NCBI RefSeq assembly: GCF_013166655.1
Contig: NZ_JABKCA010000024.1
Location: 1 to 59,075, forward strand
Reading direction: 5' to 3'
DNA: 59,075 nucleotides
Source of the DNA: Lentimicrobium sp. L6
Lineage (GTDB): Bacteria > Bacteroidota > Bacteroidia > Bacteroidales > UBA12170
Part shown: one piece after another, positions 8,763 to 17,411 of the stretch
Position numbering within the stretch: position 1 is the first letter of the stretch
How the letters are laid out: each line of letters opens with the position of its first letter
Made by a program: the position numbers and the translations under genes
The notes under the pieces: model-generated
The model's database searches: none
What the model was told of the DNA's origin: nothing
What the model saw: the letters and a program-made list of their open reading frames with translations, nothing else

Positions 8763-10271
8763 TTAGTTTTTATCCTTATTTAAAGATGGAATCATTAGGG
8801 TTTGTATGGCTTGAGCACTAATTTGAATGTCAACCGAATCTTCACCAAGCATTAAATGAATGCTTTTGGCTTCTGTTTCCATATTTAAAAGTACTATGGC
8901 AATAGTTCCATCTGGGTTTTGTGCTGCTGTCATCATCAAGTTTTCGTCAGTGTTTTCAAAACCAATACGAACGGCATCGGGGCGAATAAACCGACTAAAA
9001 TGAGCCATGGTGTGATAGAGCGGGGTGAAGTATACCTCATCTTTTTCGGGGTCGACAATGACTGGAGCTGTACACCAATTCTTAAACCAATTAGGACCTC
9101 CTTGTCTATCTAAAACCATATTCCAGTCTACCCAACCATCTACCCAGTTGTTCATGCAACCAATAATATCACGAGCATATCTGTAGACTGGAACGTATTT
9201 AGGATGGTGGTGTTTTTGCTCTTCAGAAGCCCAATCCCATCCCCAATCGGTGGCTTCTTTTGACCAATACCAAGCATCATCTTTCCAATGTGGTACTTCT
9301 GCATCTACACAAGCTTCTGATTGAATAAGATATTTATTGGGTGCTAATTCATGAGTCAGATTCAAAGATTTAGGGAAATAATTAAAAGTACTGGCATACC
9401 AATGAATGGCAAAGCCATCGAAGTATTCTGATGAAGCTTCGTCTTTATAGATGGTTTCGGCCCACTCGATTAACTCGTCTCCACGATTTTGATCGTAGGC
9501 TAGAATTTTCACATCATGACCCTCCTCTTTTAATTTTGGGCCCATATAATTGTTTACAAAGTCTAGCATTTCTTCTGCTGAGAAATGCATACTTTCCCAG
9601 TTATTTCCATTTCCAAGAGGTTCGTTTTCTACAGTGAGACCCCAGATTTCTATTCCTTCTTTTTCATAAGCCTTTATGTATTTTGAGAAGAATAGGGCCC
9701 AAGTATCATAATATTCTGGCAATAATTTTCCACCCACATAGCTGTCATTGTCTTTCATCCAAGGTGGGGCGGTCCATGGAGAAGAGATGATTTTGAAACC
9801 ATCCTCAGAAATAGCCATGGCTTCTTTAATCATGGGGATGATATCGTCGCGATCTTCTTCTATGGAGAAACTTTTGAGTTCTTTATCACCTTTTAGAGGA
9901 GCATAGGAATAATTAGATATAGAAAAGTCGCAGGAGTTAATATGAGTACGAGTTAATGAGTATTTAGCACCTTCTGATCCAAAATAAGCTTCTAATATAA
10001 GTTCTCTATTTTCCTTGCTAAGCTGATTGAGTAAATAGGCAGAAGATTCAGTAAATGAGCCTCCAAAACCAGTGATGGTTTGAAATTTATTTTGCGGCAA
10101 TATCTTAATATTTATGGCTTCTTTGTTTTCTACAAACTCAGTACGTTTTGTGAGTTGATTTCCACTTGCTGAGGTTTCGTATACCTCCACGGCTAACTTG
10201 TTGGAGTCAACTTGACAACTGGATAAAGCCATAATAATAAGGAGTTTTAAAGTGAGTTTTATAGCTTTCAT
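8763..10271 (-). CDS. GH30 glucanase lipoprotein (probable beta-1,6-glucanase)
   Basis: A 502-residue GH30 enzyme with a lipoprotein signal (Leu-Ser-Ser-Cys, Cys19). The Gly-Phe-Gly-Gly-Ser-Phe-Thr-Glu motif (69-76) begins the barrel. Acid/base is Glu217 in Thr-Val-Glu-Asn-Glu-Pro and the nucleophile is Glu319 in Ile-Gln-Ser-Glu-Ala-Cys. The C-terminal 80 residues form the usual beta-sandwich. GH30 includes endo-beta-1,6-glucanases (subfamily 3) and beta-glucosidases (subfamily 1). In a laminarin-type locus a beta-1,6-glucanase that removes side branches fits best. That choice rests on context, not on a motif I can prove. It follows a GPH symporter gene by 20 bases and is nearly contiguous with the next lipoprotein gene. 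Confidence 0.85.
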   Translation of the reverse strand: MKAIKLTLKLLIIMALSSCQVDSNKLAVEVYETSASGNQLTKRTEFVENKEAINIKILPQNKFQTITGFGGSFTESSAYLLNQLSKENRELILEAYFGSEGAKYSLTRTHINSCDFSISNYSYAPLKGDKELKSFSIEEDRDDIIPMIKEAMAISEDGFKIISSPWTAPPWMKDNDSYVGGKLLPEYYDTWALFFSKYIKAYEKEGIEIWGLTVENEPLGNGNNWESMHFSAEEMLDFVNNYMGPKLKEEGHDVKILAYDQNRGDELIEWAETIYKDEASSEYFDGFAIHWYASTFNYFPKSLNLTHELAPNKYLIQSEACVDAEVPHWKDDAWYWSKEATDWGWDWASEEQKHHHPKYVPVYRYARDIIGCMNNWVDGWVDWNMVLDRQGGPNWFKNWCTAPVIVDPEKDEVYFTPLYHTMAHFSRFIRPDAVRIGFENTDENLMMTAAQNPDGTIAIVLLNMETEAKSIHLMLGEDSVDIQISAQAIQTLMIPSLNKDKN

Positions 10272-10292
10272 AATTCCTGATTTTATTTTCCT

Positions 10293-11726
10293 TTAATGAG
10301 ATACTTTTCCACGACGTGCAATTAAGGCTTTTCGTATTTCATGGGCTTTTCCTTCTGTAATATCATATTTCCAAACTATCACTATGGCCATAAGAGCTGT
10401 AAGTATAGGAATAATAATATCAGCAATTCTAAGGTTGGTTAAAGTGTCCACTGTTTGTTGATCTACAGATTGGTCGAAACCCACAAAAGACAAAACAATA
10501 CCACTTGTAAGTAGCGCCAATGCTGTTCCTAATTTTACCATCCACCAGTAAACTGCTCCAAACATTCCTTCCCTACGTTCACCATTATTTAATTCATCTA
10601 AATCACAAACATCAGCTGTCATTGACATCATCAAGGTAAACAAACCACCTATTCCAAAAGATAGGAAAGGGATAGGCATAAACATTAACCAGGGATTTTC
10701 TGGGTTGAATCCCCACCATTTTAAGCCATAACCAATAATAGAAATTAGTGTTGCGATAATGAAAGCATTTTTCTTTCCCATCTTTTCAGAGATTTTAGTG
10801 ACAATAGGAATGACGAGTACAGCAGTAGCAATTGCACTTATGGTTCCGAACCATGCAGGCCAAGTTCCAGATGCTACTTTATCACCATCAAAGAGATAGT
10901 AAACAATAATAAACATGGCAAATTGAGCGACTGTTTGGAAGCCATTAAAAATTAAGAATGTAGCTCCACAAAGCTTCATGAAGGGTTTGTTTTTAAGGGT
11001 CAATTTTATCCCTTTTACAAATTCTTTGGTGTTTGCTGCTAAATCTTTCATTGATAAATTCACCATTTTACTGTCATCTGGAGCAACTCTTTCTTTGTTG
11101 AAAAGAGCAGGTAAGATTCCAAGTATCATGCAGGCTCCACCAACCATAATAGATAGTATTCTTGCACCTTCGGGAGCAGATTCAAATATAGTTGGATCAT
11201 AGATAATCACCCAAAACCATGGAGCAATCATCCAGGCAATTTGTCCCATCCATTGCGAAACAGCCATTAATCTAGTACGCTCATTATAATCGGGAGTCAT
11301 CTCATAACCCAATCCAATTAATGGCGTAGCAAAAATGGTATAACCGATATAGAAAAATACGGAAACAATTAAAAAGTAAAAGAAATTATAGGTCTGAGAA
11401 TTCTCAGGGTTTAATTGCCACATGATCATAAATGCCACTCCAGTAATCACACTTCCTATGAAAATATAAGGTTTTCTTCTTCCCCATTTCGATTTGGTAT
11501 TATCTGAAATAAAACCCATAATAGGATCGGTAAGTGCATCTAAAAGCCTTGGAAGAGCACCCAGCAAACCTGCTAATATTGGATTCATATTTAATGACAT
11601 CACCAGCACCACCATAAACACTCCTAATGCTGCTGGAAATAACTGATTTGCTAGATGTCCTGAACCGAATGCTAGTTTTTGTCCAAAGGGGACTATGTCT
11701 TCTTTTGCTGTTTTAAAATGTGCCAT
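10293..11726 (-). CDS. second GPH-family sugar symporter
   Basis: A 477-residue polytopic inner-membrane protein of the GPH/MelB-like family. It has about 12 membrane segments, Leu-Asp-Ala-Leu-Thr-Asp-Pro-Ile-Met-Gly in helix 2 and Lys-Trp-Gly-Arg-Arg-Lys-Pro-Tyr in the loop after it. It is clearly diverged from the other GPH protein of this operon, which suggests a different oligosaccharide size or linkage. It lies between the lipoprotein GH17 and GH30 genes with gaps of 31 and 21 bases. The three permeases in this operon (this one, the other GPH and the sugar porter) would feed the cytoplasmic phosphorylases. Confidence 0.85.
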   Translation of the reverse strand: MAHFKTAKEDIVPFGQKLAFGSGHLANQLFPAALGVFMVVLVMSLNMNPILAGLLGALPRLLDALTDPIMGFISDNTKSKWGRRKPYIFIGSVITGVAFMIMWQLNPENSQTYNFFYFLIVSVFFYIGYTIFATPLIGLGYEMTPDYNERTRLMAVSQWMGQIAWMIAPWFWVIIYDPTIFESAPEGARILSIMVGGACMILGILPALFNKERVAPDDSKMVNLSMKDLAANTKEFVKGIKLTLKNKPFMKLCGATFLIFNGFQTVAQFAMFIIVYYLFDGDKVASGTWPAWFGTISAIATAVLVIPIVTKISEKMGKKNAFIIATLISIIGYGLKWWGFNPENPWLMFMPIPFLSFGIGGLFTLMMSMTADVCDLDELNNGERREGMFGAVYWWMVKLGTALALLTSGIVLSFVGFDQSVDQQTVDTLTNLRIADIIIPILTALMAIVIVWKYDITEGKAHEIRKALIARRGKVSH

Positions 11727-11757
11727 AGGATTAGTTTTACGAGTTTATTATTATAGT

Positions 11758-12804
11758 TTATTGCATCACTTTTTTAGGTTTTCTATCAACCGTATATAAG
11801 CCCCAATGTTTTTCGGCTCCCATCATATTTCCAGGTTCTCCTTTCCAATCTTCGTCAAAAGCCTCGAACCAAAAAGAGGTGATATTCATCTCCTTAGACC
11901 ATTGCATGAATTCTTGATAATACTGTAATTGCTTTTCTTCACTAGCACGCTCCCCAAATTCTGTAGCTATGGTAGCCCAACCTGCTTCAGTTATTACTAT
12001 TCTGGCATTAGGTAGTGTTTTTCTAACTTCATTATAATTCTCTATGGTAAAGGACAAGCCTTCGTTGATGTCTTTCCCTTCCCAGACAGGATAAATATGT
12101 AGAGAAACAAAGTCGACAGCCTTAGCTAACTCTATACCATGCTCTGCCCACCACTTGTAATTATCGGCTACCGTCACCAACTGTGGAACCGACTTCTTTA
12201 CTCTTTTTACATAGGAAATAATGGTATCCGTTGCTACTTTATGATCATTCCAATCCACTAAGGCTTCGTTTCCGACGTTGATGGCAATAATGATGTCTTG
12301 GTATTTATCAGCCAAAGCAATGGCCTTTTCAATTTCTAAAAGATTGAGCTCTTTATTTGCTGCCAGCTCTTCTTCAGGAATGGGTTCTGTTAACCAAGAA
12401 CAGGTTTCGTGGGCACTCAATTCGGCTTGAAGCCAAATGCCCAGCATCACTTTGATATCAATATTATTCTCCTTGATAACTCGCAAGGTCAGTTCTGAAT
12501 TCTCGCCACTATCATATAATCGAATTAAATGAAAATCGGCTTGCTCAGAAATGATTTTCAGGTCCTCAAGAACCTCCTCATAACTTGGGTTTACAGCGCC
12601 ATCGCCTCTGTCTGGATGTTGTCCACTCCTAAAGCCAGAATAGCAAACAGCTTTTGAAGTTCCCATTAGGAGAGCCTTTGTAGTTTGTTTAGTCATTATA
12701 GTTGAGTGCTTAGATTCGCTCATATTTTGTTGGTTTTGCTTGTGTTCGGTCTTACATGAAAATAGCGCTAATAAGCTGATTAATAAAATGATTTGTGTTC
12801 TCAT
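11758..12804 (-). CDS. GH17 beta-1,3-glucanase lipoprotein
   Basis: A GH17 protein of about 348 residues from the chosen start. The frame is open 20 codons further up, with other possible ATGs at 12831 and 12864. The Met at 12804 follows an AGGAAG and gives the cleanest lipoprotein signal (Leu-Phe-Ser-Cys, Cys17). The barrel carries acid/base Glu180 in Asn-Val-Gly-Asn-Glu and nucleophile Glu273 in Ile-Thr-Glu-Ala-Gly-Trp, then Phe-Asp-Glu-Asp-Trp-Lys and a His-Trp-Gly-Leu-Tyr ending typical of bacterial GH17. The family cleaves or transfers beta-1,3-glucan with retention. As a lipoprotein it should act in the periplasm or on the surface. Its partner GH17 upstream lacks a signal, so the two work in different compartments. 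Confidence 0.85.
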   Translation of the reverse strand: MRTQIILLISLLALFSCKTEHKQNQQNMSESKHSTIMTKQTTKALLMGTSKAVCYSGFRSGQHPDRGDGAVNPSYEEVLEDLKIISEQADFHLIRLYDSGENSELTLRVIKENNIDIKVMLGIWLQAELSAHETCSWLTEPIPEEELAANKELNLLEIEKAIALADKYQDIIIAINVGNEALVDWNDHKVATDTIISYVKRVKKSVPQLVTVADNYKWWAEHGIELAKAVDFVSLHIYPVWEGKDINEGLSFTIENYNEVRKTLPNARIVITEAGWATIATEFGERASEEKQLQYYQEFMQWSKEMNITSFWFEAFDEDWKGEPGNMMGAEKHWGLYTVDRKPKKVMQ

Positions 12805-12877
12805 GATTCTTCCTATTATTGCTGTTTTCATTTGTTTGTTATTTATTCTGCTCAAATTTTGCAAGAGCTGTTGTAAA

Positions 12878-13007
12878 GGTCATTGAGCTTGTCGAAATGG
12901 CCATAGTGACTATGGATTTTATTTGTCGCTTCGACAAGCTCAACGACCTCAGCTTAATCGGATTTGCAATCCGATTGTTATCTATATGCGGATTACAAAT
13001 CCGCATA
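12878..13007. repeat. cluster of REP/RIP-like palindromes between two GH17 genes
   Basis: Four inverted repeats are packed into 130 bp. (1) The arms 12878-12899 and 12927-12948 match at 19 of 22 positions (core TTGAGCTTGTCGAA); they enclose (2) a 7+1+7 palindrome, CCATAGT-G-ACTATGG (12901-12915). (3) ATCGGATT-TGC-AATCCGAT at 12957-12975. (4) TATGCGGATT-ACA-AATCCGCATA at 12985-13007. Units 3 and 4 share the GGATT...AATCC core with different loops. Such paired palindromes resemble REP or MITE-like dispersed repeats mobilised in trans by RAYT-type transposases, and could stabilise or punctuate the operon mRNA. No transposase lies next to them. Confidence 0.75.
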
Positions 13008-13023
13008 AGCTTGTCCTTATTTT

Positions 13024-13908
13024 TTAATATTTCAATTTTTCATCAGTATTCCAAAGTCCCCAAAATGGTCCCACATCACCTTCAGAATCTATTTTCCAAG
13101 ATTCATCGAATGAAGAGAAATAGAATAAGTCAATATCATCTTCTCTTGACCATGCCTGTGCATTCAGATAATAAATCAAAGCATTGATTTTGGAGGGCTG
13201 TGCACCATGAAGCTTTTCTCCTTCGTTGGGCCATCCTGTTTCGGTGATGATTACCTTTTTACCTTTAGCTACTTTTTTAGCTCTGGCATACATATCCTTC
13301 ATATAAAGTAAGGAATAATCTATGCTACAGCCTTCCCAAAAAGGATAACAATTGGCTAAAATCACATCACAAGCATATGCAATTTGAGGATGGTTTTCAA
13401 ACTCGTAATACGCGTCAACATATCCCACTGAAATCTCTGGAATTTCTTGTTTTACTCTATTGATATAATCTAAAAGTTCTGTTTCTGTTAAGTCTCCTCT
13501 ATACAAGACTTCATTTCCAACCACAGCAATATCAACATGGCCCTCTTTAGCCATTTCAATAAGCTTTGTTATTTCCTTTTCGTTTACTTCTTTATCTTCC
13601 CCTAACCATGCGCCTACTAGGGTTTTTAGTCCCATTTCATGCGCTATTTGAGGAATCATTTCGTTGCCTTCGGTACAAGAAAAGGATCTGACCCACTTGG
13701 TATGAGGCTGAATAATTTCTAATCGTCTACGAATTTGTTCTTCGCTCAATTGATCACCAGGTTTTTGCCCGTTTACATAAGGACTAAAACACATACCATG
13801 CATAGGATCCTTTAGACTCTCATGAAATAAAGAAATGATTTCTTCTTCTGTTTTGTGTAGGGCATTTACACCTGTTAAGGCCCATATTTTTTTGCTATTA
13901 AATGACAT
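13024..13908 (-). CDS. cytoplasmic GH17 enzyme
   Basis: A 294-residue GH17 domain with nothing else attached. There is no signal peptide or membrane segment, so it should be cytoplasmic, which is unusual for a beta-1,3-glucanase family. The acid/base is Glu133 in Val-Val-Gly-Asn-Glu and the nucleophile is Glu223 in Ile-Thr-Glu-Thr-Gly-Trp. The C-terminal Phe-Asp-Glu-Ser-Trp-Lys and Phe-Trp-Gly-Leu-Trp are in place. It starts 7 bases after the stop of the GH161/GH149-type phosphorylase gene, so the two are surely co-expressed. The likely role is cutting or transglycosylating imported beta-1,3-oligosaccharides to supply the phosphorylases. Which of the two activities applies is unknown. Confidence 0.85.
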   Translation of the reverse strand: MSFNSKKIWALTGVNALHKTEEEIISLFHESLKDPMHGMCFSPYVNGQKPGDQLSEEQIRRRLEIIQPHTKWVRSFSCTEGNEMIPQIAHEMGLKTLVGAWLGEDKEVNEKEITKLIEMAKEGHVDIAVVGNEVLYRGDLTETELLDYINRVKQEIPEISVGYVDAYYEFENHPQIAYACDVILANCYPFWEGCSIDYSLLYMKDMYARAKKVAKGKKVIITETGWPNEGEKLHGAQPSKINALIYYLNAQAWSREDDIDLFYFSSFDESWKIDSEGDVGPFWGLWNTDEKLKY

Positions 13909-13915
13909 TATTATT

Positions 13916-16900
13916 CTATTTAAAAAATACTTCTATTAACTTAATATCGCCAGTTCTTTTAAAAACCAATTGGCTGTTCTCTTTGCTTATTTCATCACCT
14001 TTTATGGATTCCATAATACCATTATCAAAAGTGATATCTATCTTTTGTTCTGTATTAAAACTATAAACCACAGGAACTTGACAGAAGGTGAAAGCAATTT
14101 GATTTTTATTTAACTCTAAAGAGGAGGTTTCTCCATCTAAGCTCAAAAATTCAAAGGATTGCTTATCTTTTAATATCTCCTCATCGTTTAATAAGGAAGG
14201 ATTAAATACCATTTTTCCCTCTTCTATAAGAACACCCATTTCGCCAATTCTAGAAATAAAATCTTCTTTCACTTGGCCTGTTAATCCGGGTTGTTTTACT
14301 CCAGCATTTAGTGGGGTATGAGAGTAAGCATCGGTAGGAAATGCTCCGTATAATTCTGGAGATTTATATAAACCAATACCGGCTTTAATTTCATAATAAT
14401 GCTGCTTTAATTCCCCAATGGTTTCTTTATCTTCACCATCCTCAAGAGCTTTCATATAGCATTCCTGAGTAGCCAATAATAACTTTGAAACCATGTGCCA
14501 ATAAATGGATCCTAAGCCCTCGTATCCATAAAAAGTACCAGATCTTCCGGTAAAGGATTTATGGTCAAATATTTTCTCATAAATACCTAAAATGAATTCT
14601 TTCTCCTCCTCAACCAAATGACCATAATTACCAATCCTCAAATTATTCAAGGCATGATCGAGTGCTTCAGCATTTCTAAAAGCACTATTGAAGTGGTAAT
14701 TATTTAGGTCATCAACTTTGATGATGGAGGTTTCTTGATTCTCTACCAGTTTCTTTAGTAATACTGACTGTTCCACCATCACTTGTGGAATATTATTTTT
14801 TTCGTTAAATCGAGGAAGTTCTCGATTAGGATATAGCATATAGCTATATTGGTCTTTTCTATAAATGGCGCTTTTCTTCAAAGCATTGAGCACTTTTAAA
14901 CTCTCTTTTACAGATAGAAGTCCTGAACTCAAAATGGCTACTTGTCCTTCCAACATCTCATAAAGGTTTCTGACAGAAATAGAATCCTCATGGAAAGTGA
15001 TGAGATTATAAGCATGATATAAACCATCCTCTCGTTCATTCTTTTTGATGCTTTGATCGATATGTTTTAAACATACTTCACAAAAAGAACTCATTTCTTT
15101 TGTAGAAATCTTCTTTCGTTCGCCAGAAAATGAGAATTGATAAATCTCGCCTCTGAATTTACTATGGGCTTCACCCAAAGCATCAGTCATCTTCTTCCTG
15201 TCCTGATCCTTAAAGCCATTTTCTAAAACTGCTTGTCCTTCATCAAAAACTTGATGGATACTGCTAAATAATCTGGCTAATTCTTCCGAAACACTGATGC
15301 TTTCATGTTTAGAATCCTCAAATTTACCTTTCCAAAATTTCAAGAATCTTCTGAGGTGATATAGGGTAACCATTGAAGTTCCATTGCCTACCAAGGCATT
15401 ATTGGCATCGTTCCATTCTGGGCGTTGTGTATTCAACCAGATACCAGCCTCAGGAATGAAATTACTCATTTTTGAAAGCAAGGTGGCTAATATCTTTTCG
15501 GTAAAGTTTACTTTGTAAATCTGAGAATCTGATTTGGATTTCAATAATTTAGCATCGGCACCCAAATATTCTACTTCTGCATTTATTTTTTCATTGAGTT
15601 CTTTATTAAATAAAACCGTGTCTTTTGGATTTTTTACAATTTCCTCATAAGGTTTTATTTGGTAGGGAACATTGGCATAGGTGAAGATTTCGCTGGTGAG
15701 CATTTCATCTAGTTTTCCAGGATGGAAATTATTCGAAAGCTCCAATAGCTTTTGTAAGTAGATGATTTGATGATCGCCCCAATAGCCAATATACGCCCAA
15801 GGATCATCCGGATTTGGAGATTCCCAATCTATGCCATCGCGCATAATACGATAGGGGTTATAACCATCAATGGTGGAGGCGTTTACAAATTTACTGATGA
15901 TACCTTCAATAAACTCTGGGAAAGAATAGGTGAGCGCTTCCCAGTTTTGAAAAATATCGCGCCAGTTGCCTTGATAGTTATATTTAATACTACCATCCTC
16001 ATTTTGGGTCTCCACTGAAAACTGATTCCATGGGCGACTAGGATCACCATGACGTCGGCTAAAGGTTAGCGGAAGGTATTCGTTGACGATTCTCAACAAA
16101 TCAGCATTGTTTAATTCCTCTGCCTTTGCTAATAAATCTAAATATGAAATATCGTCTGCCAAACTTTCGAGCCAGGACTGATGTTCCTTAAAAAGCAATT
16201 TATTGATTTGCCATAAATACTGCTTGAAATCATTTGCCTTTACCATATAATTATTGATAAAAACTCCTCCACGCATAATATTAAATAGGGTATTGGAATA
16301 ATGACGTGCCCAACATAAATCGGTATTGGTCATCTGAAAACCATCTGCATACGACACCATCTTCTTAAGGTTTTGGGTTCCCTTATTGATGTCCTCAAAT
16401 ATTAAATCCTCAATAGAGGTGCCGCTGCAAATAATTTGTTTCAAATTTGATACTTGAGTAGTATCGAGATTGATCTCAGCAATGGTAAACCAATCCTTCT
16501 TTGTATTTTGTTCTAATTCTATTTCATCATTTATAAAATAGGCTCCTCTGGACGCTCTGATATCGAATTCCGATTCCAGTTTTAATCCCTTTTTAAATTT
16601 AGAAATCTGCTTATCCGAAACTAGGATCGTGCTTTTCTTGCTAGATCCAAATGACCAAACAGCGGTAGCTTTTAAAGCTTCACTGGGTTCTGCTCTATCC
16701 ACAGGAATGGAGCTCAGCATGAATAAGCCAAGCGTACTACCTTCAATCAATTCATTTTTCTTATAAGCATCCAAAAGATTGCTGTATGCATTTTGGAAAT
16801 CATAATCTACACCATAGGGGAGTATGTTTCGCAATCCATCCAGAACTTTAACTTTTACATTTTCTTTATCATGATTAAACAAAGTGGATCTTTTCACAAA

Positions 16901-17368
16901 GCCAAATTGCTCACTATTATACCATCCATATTGAAAACTAAGTCCTAAATCATGATTTATCTCTTCAAAAATGAGACTGTTCCCATAAATGCTCTTGTAT
17001 AGGTTTCTGCTTATATTATAGAATTTTGGTGATTCGTCGGTAAAAGGTTCCCACAGAGAATTACGATTGTTTTTCTCCACCAAGAAATAGGATCTACTTC
17101 CTGTTATGCCTTTATAATCATGAATTTTATCATCGGTATAATAGGGGAATAAGGAACTATTCCTGTCTTTTCTTCCAGCTGACAATGAGCCATTGCTAGA
17201 TATAAACATCCAATGATCGGAATTACTCACTATGCTGATAAAGAAATCTGGCATTTCGTGATAATTCTGAATTTGGTAATATTTCTCACCGTCAATTTCT
17301 ACAAATTGACCAGAAACATTTCCTTTGTTAGATGTTATTTCACTGTTTCCGATATATATTTTATCCAT
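13916..17368 (-). CDS. giant clan GH-Q beta-1,3-glucan phosphorylase (GH161/GH149 type)
   Basis: A 1150-residue cytoplasmic protein without signal peptide. The alpha/alpha-barrel motif Arg-Pro-Glu-Trp-Asn-Asp-Ala-Asn-Asn-Ala-Leu-Val-Gly (expected general acid Asp654) marks it as a clan GH-Q phosphorylase related to GH94, but it is 200-350 residues longer than the two GH94 proteins in this window. That length and motif fit GH161 or GH149, families of beta-1,3-oligoglucan phosphorylases that release glucose-1-phosphate from chains longer than two glucoses. The N-terminal approximately 300 residues look like the family beta-sandwich; about residues 340-950 form the helical barrel. It is second in its operon, behind the sugar porter. 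GH161 versus GH149 needs a profile search. Confidence 0.75.
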   Translation of the reverse strand: MDKIYIGNSEITSNKGNVSGQFVEIDGEKYYQIQNYHEMPDFFISIVSNSDHWMFISSNGSLSAGRKDRNSSLFPYYTDDKIHDYKGITGSRSYFLVEKNNRNSLWEPFTDESPKFYNISRNLYKSIYGNSLIFEEINHDLGLSFQYGWYNSEQFGFVKRSTLFNHDKENVKVKVLDGLRNILPYGVDYDFQNAYSNLLDAYKKNELIEGSTLGLFMLSSIPVDRAEPSEALKATAVWSFGSSKKSTILVSDKQISKFKKGLKLESEFDIRASRGAYFINDEIELEQNTKKDWFTIAEINLDTTQVSNLKQIICSGTSIEDLIFEDINKGTQNLKKMVSYADGFQMTNTDLCWARHYSNTLFNIMRGGVFINNYMVKANDFKQYLWQINKLLFKEHQSWLESLADDISYLDLLAKAEELNNADLLRIVNEYLPLTFSRRHGDPSRPWNQFSVETQNEDGSIKYNYQGNWRDIFQNWEALTYSFPEFIEGIISKFVNASTIDGYNPYRIMRDGIDWESPNPDDPWAYIGYWGDHQIIYLQKLLELSNNFHPGKLDEMLTSEIFTYANVPYQIKPYEEIVKNPKDTVLFNKELNEKINAEVEYLGADAKLLKSKSDSQIYKVNFTEKILATLLSKMSNFIPEAGIWLNTQRPEWNDANNALVGNGTSMVTLYHLRRFLKFWKGKFEDSKHESISVSEELARLFSSIHQVFDEGQAVLENGFKDQDRKKMTDALGEAHSKFRGEIYQFSFSGERKKISTKEMSSFCEVCLKHIDQSIKKNEREDGLYHAYNLITFHEDSISVRNLYEMLEGQVAILSSGLLSVKESLKVLNALKKSAIYRKDQYSYMLYPNRELPRFNEKNNIPQVMVEQSVLLKKLVENQETSIIKVDDLNNYHFNSAFRNAEALDHALNNLRIGNYGHLVEEEKEFILGIYEKIFDHKSFTGRSGTFYGYEGLGSIYWHMVSKLLLATQECYMKALEDGEDKETIGELKQHYYEIKAGIGLYKSPELYGAFPTDAYSHTPLNAGVKQPGLTGQVKEDFISRIGEMGVLIEEGKMVFNPSLLNDEEILKDKQSFEFLSLDGETSSLELNKNQIAFTFCQVPVVYSFNTEQKIDITFDNGIMESIKGDEISKENSQLVFKRTGDIKLIEVFFK

Positions 17369-17411
17369 ATCGATTTTATTTTTCTGGATTTTTAATATGA
17401 TTTCTTAATTG

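Noticed and set aside
12819-13187. Plus-strand frame of 122 codons over the palindrome cluster
   Set aside because: It runs antisense into both GH17 genes and gains its length from the palindromic repeats; no coding character.
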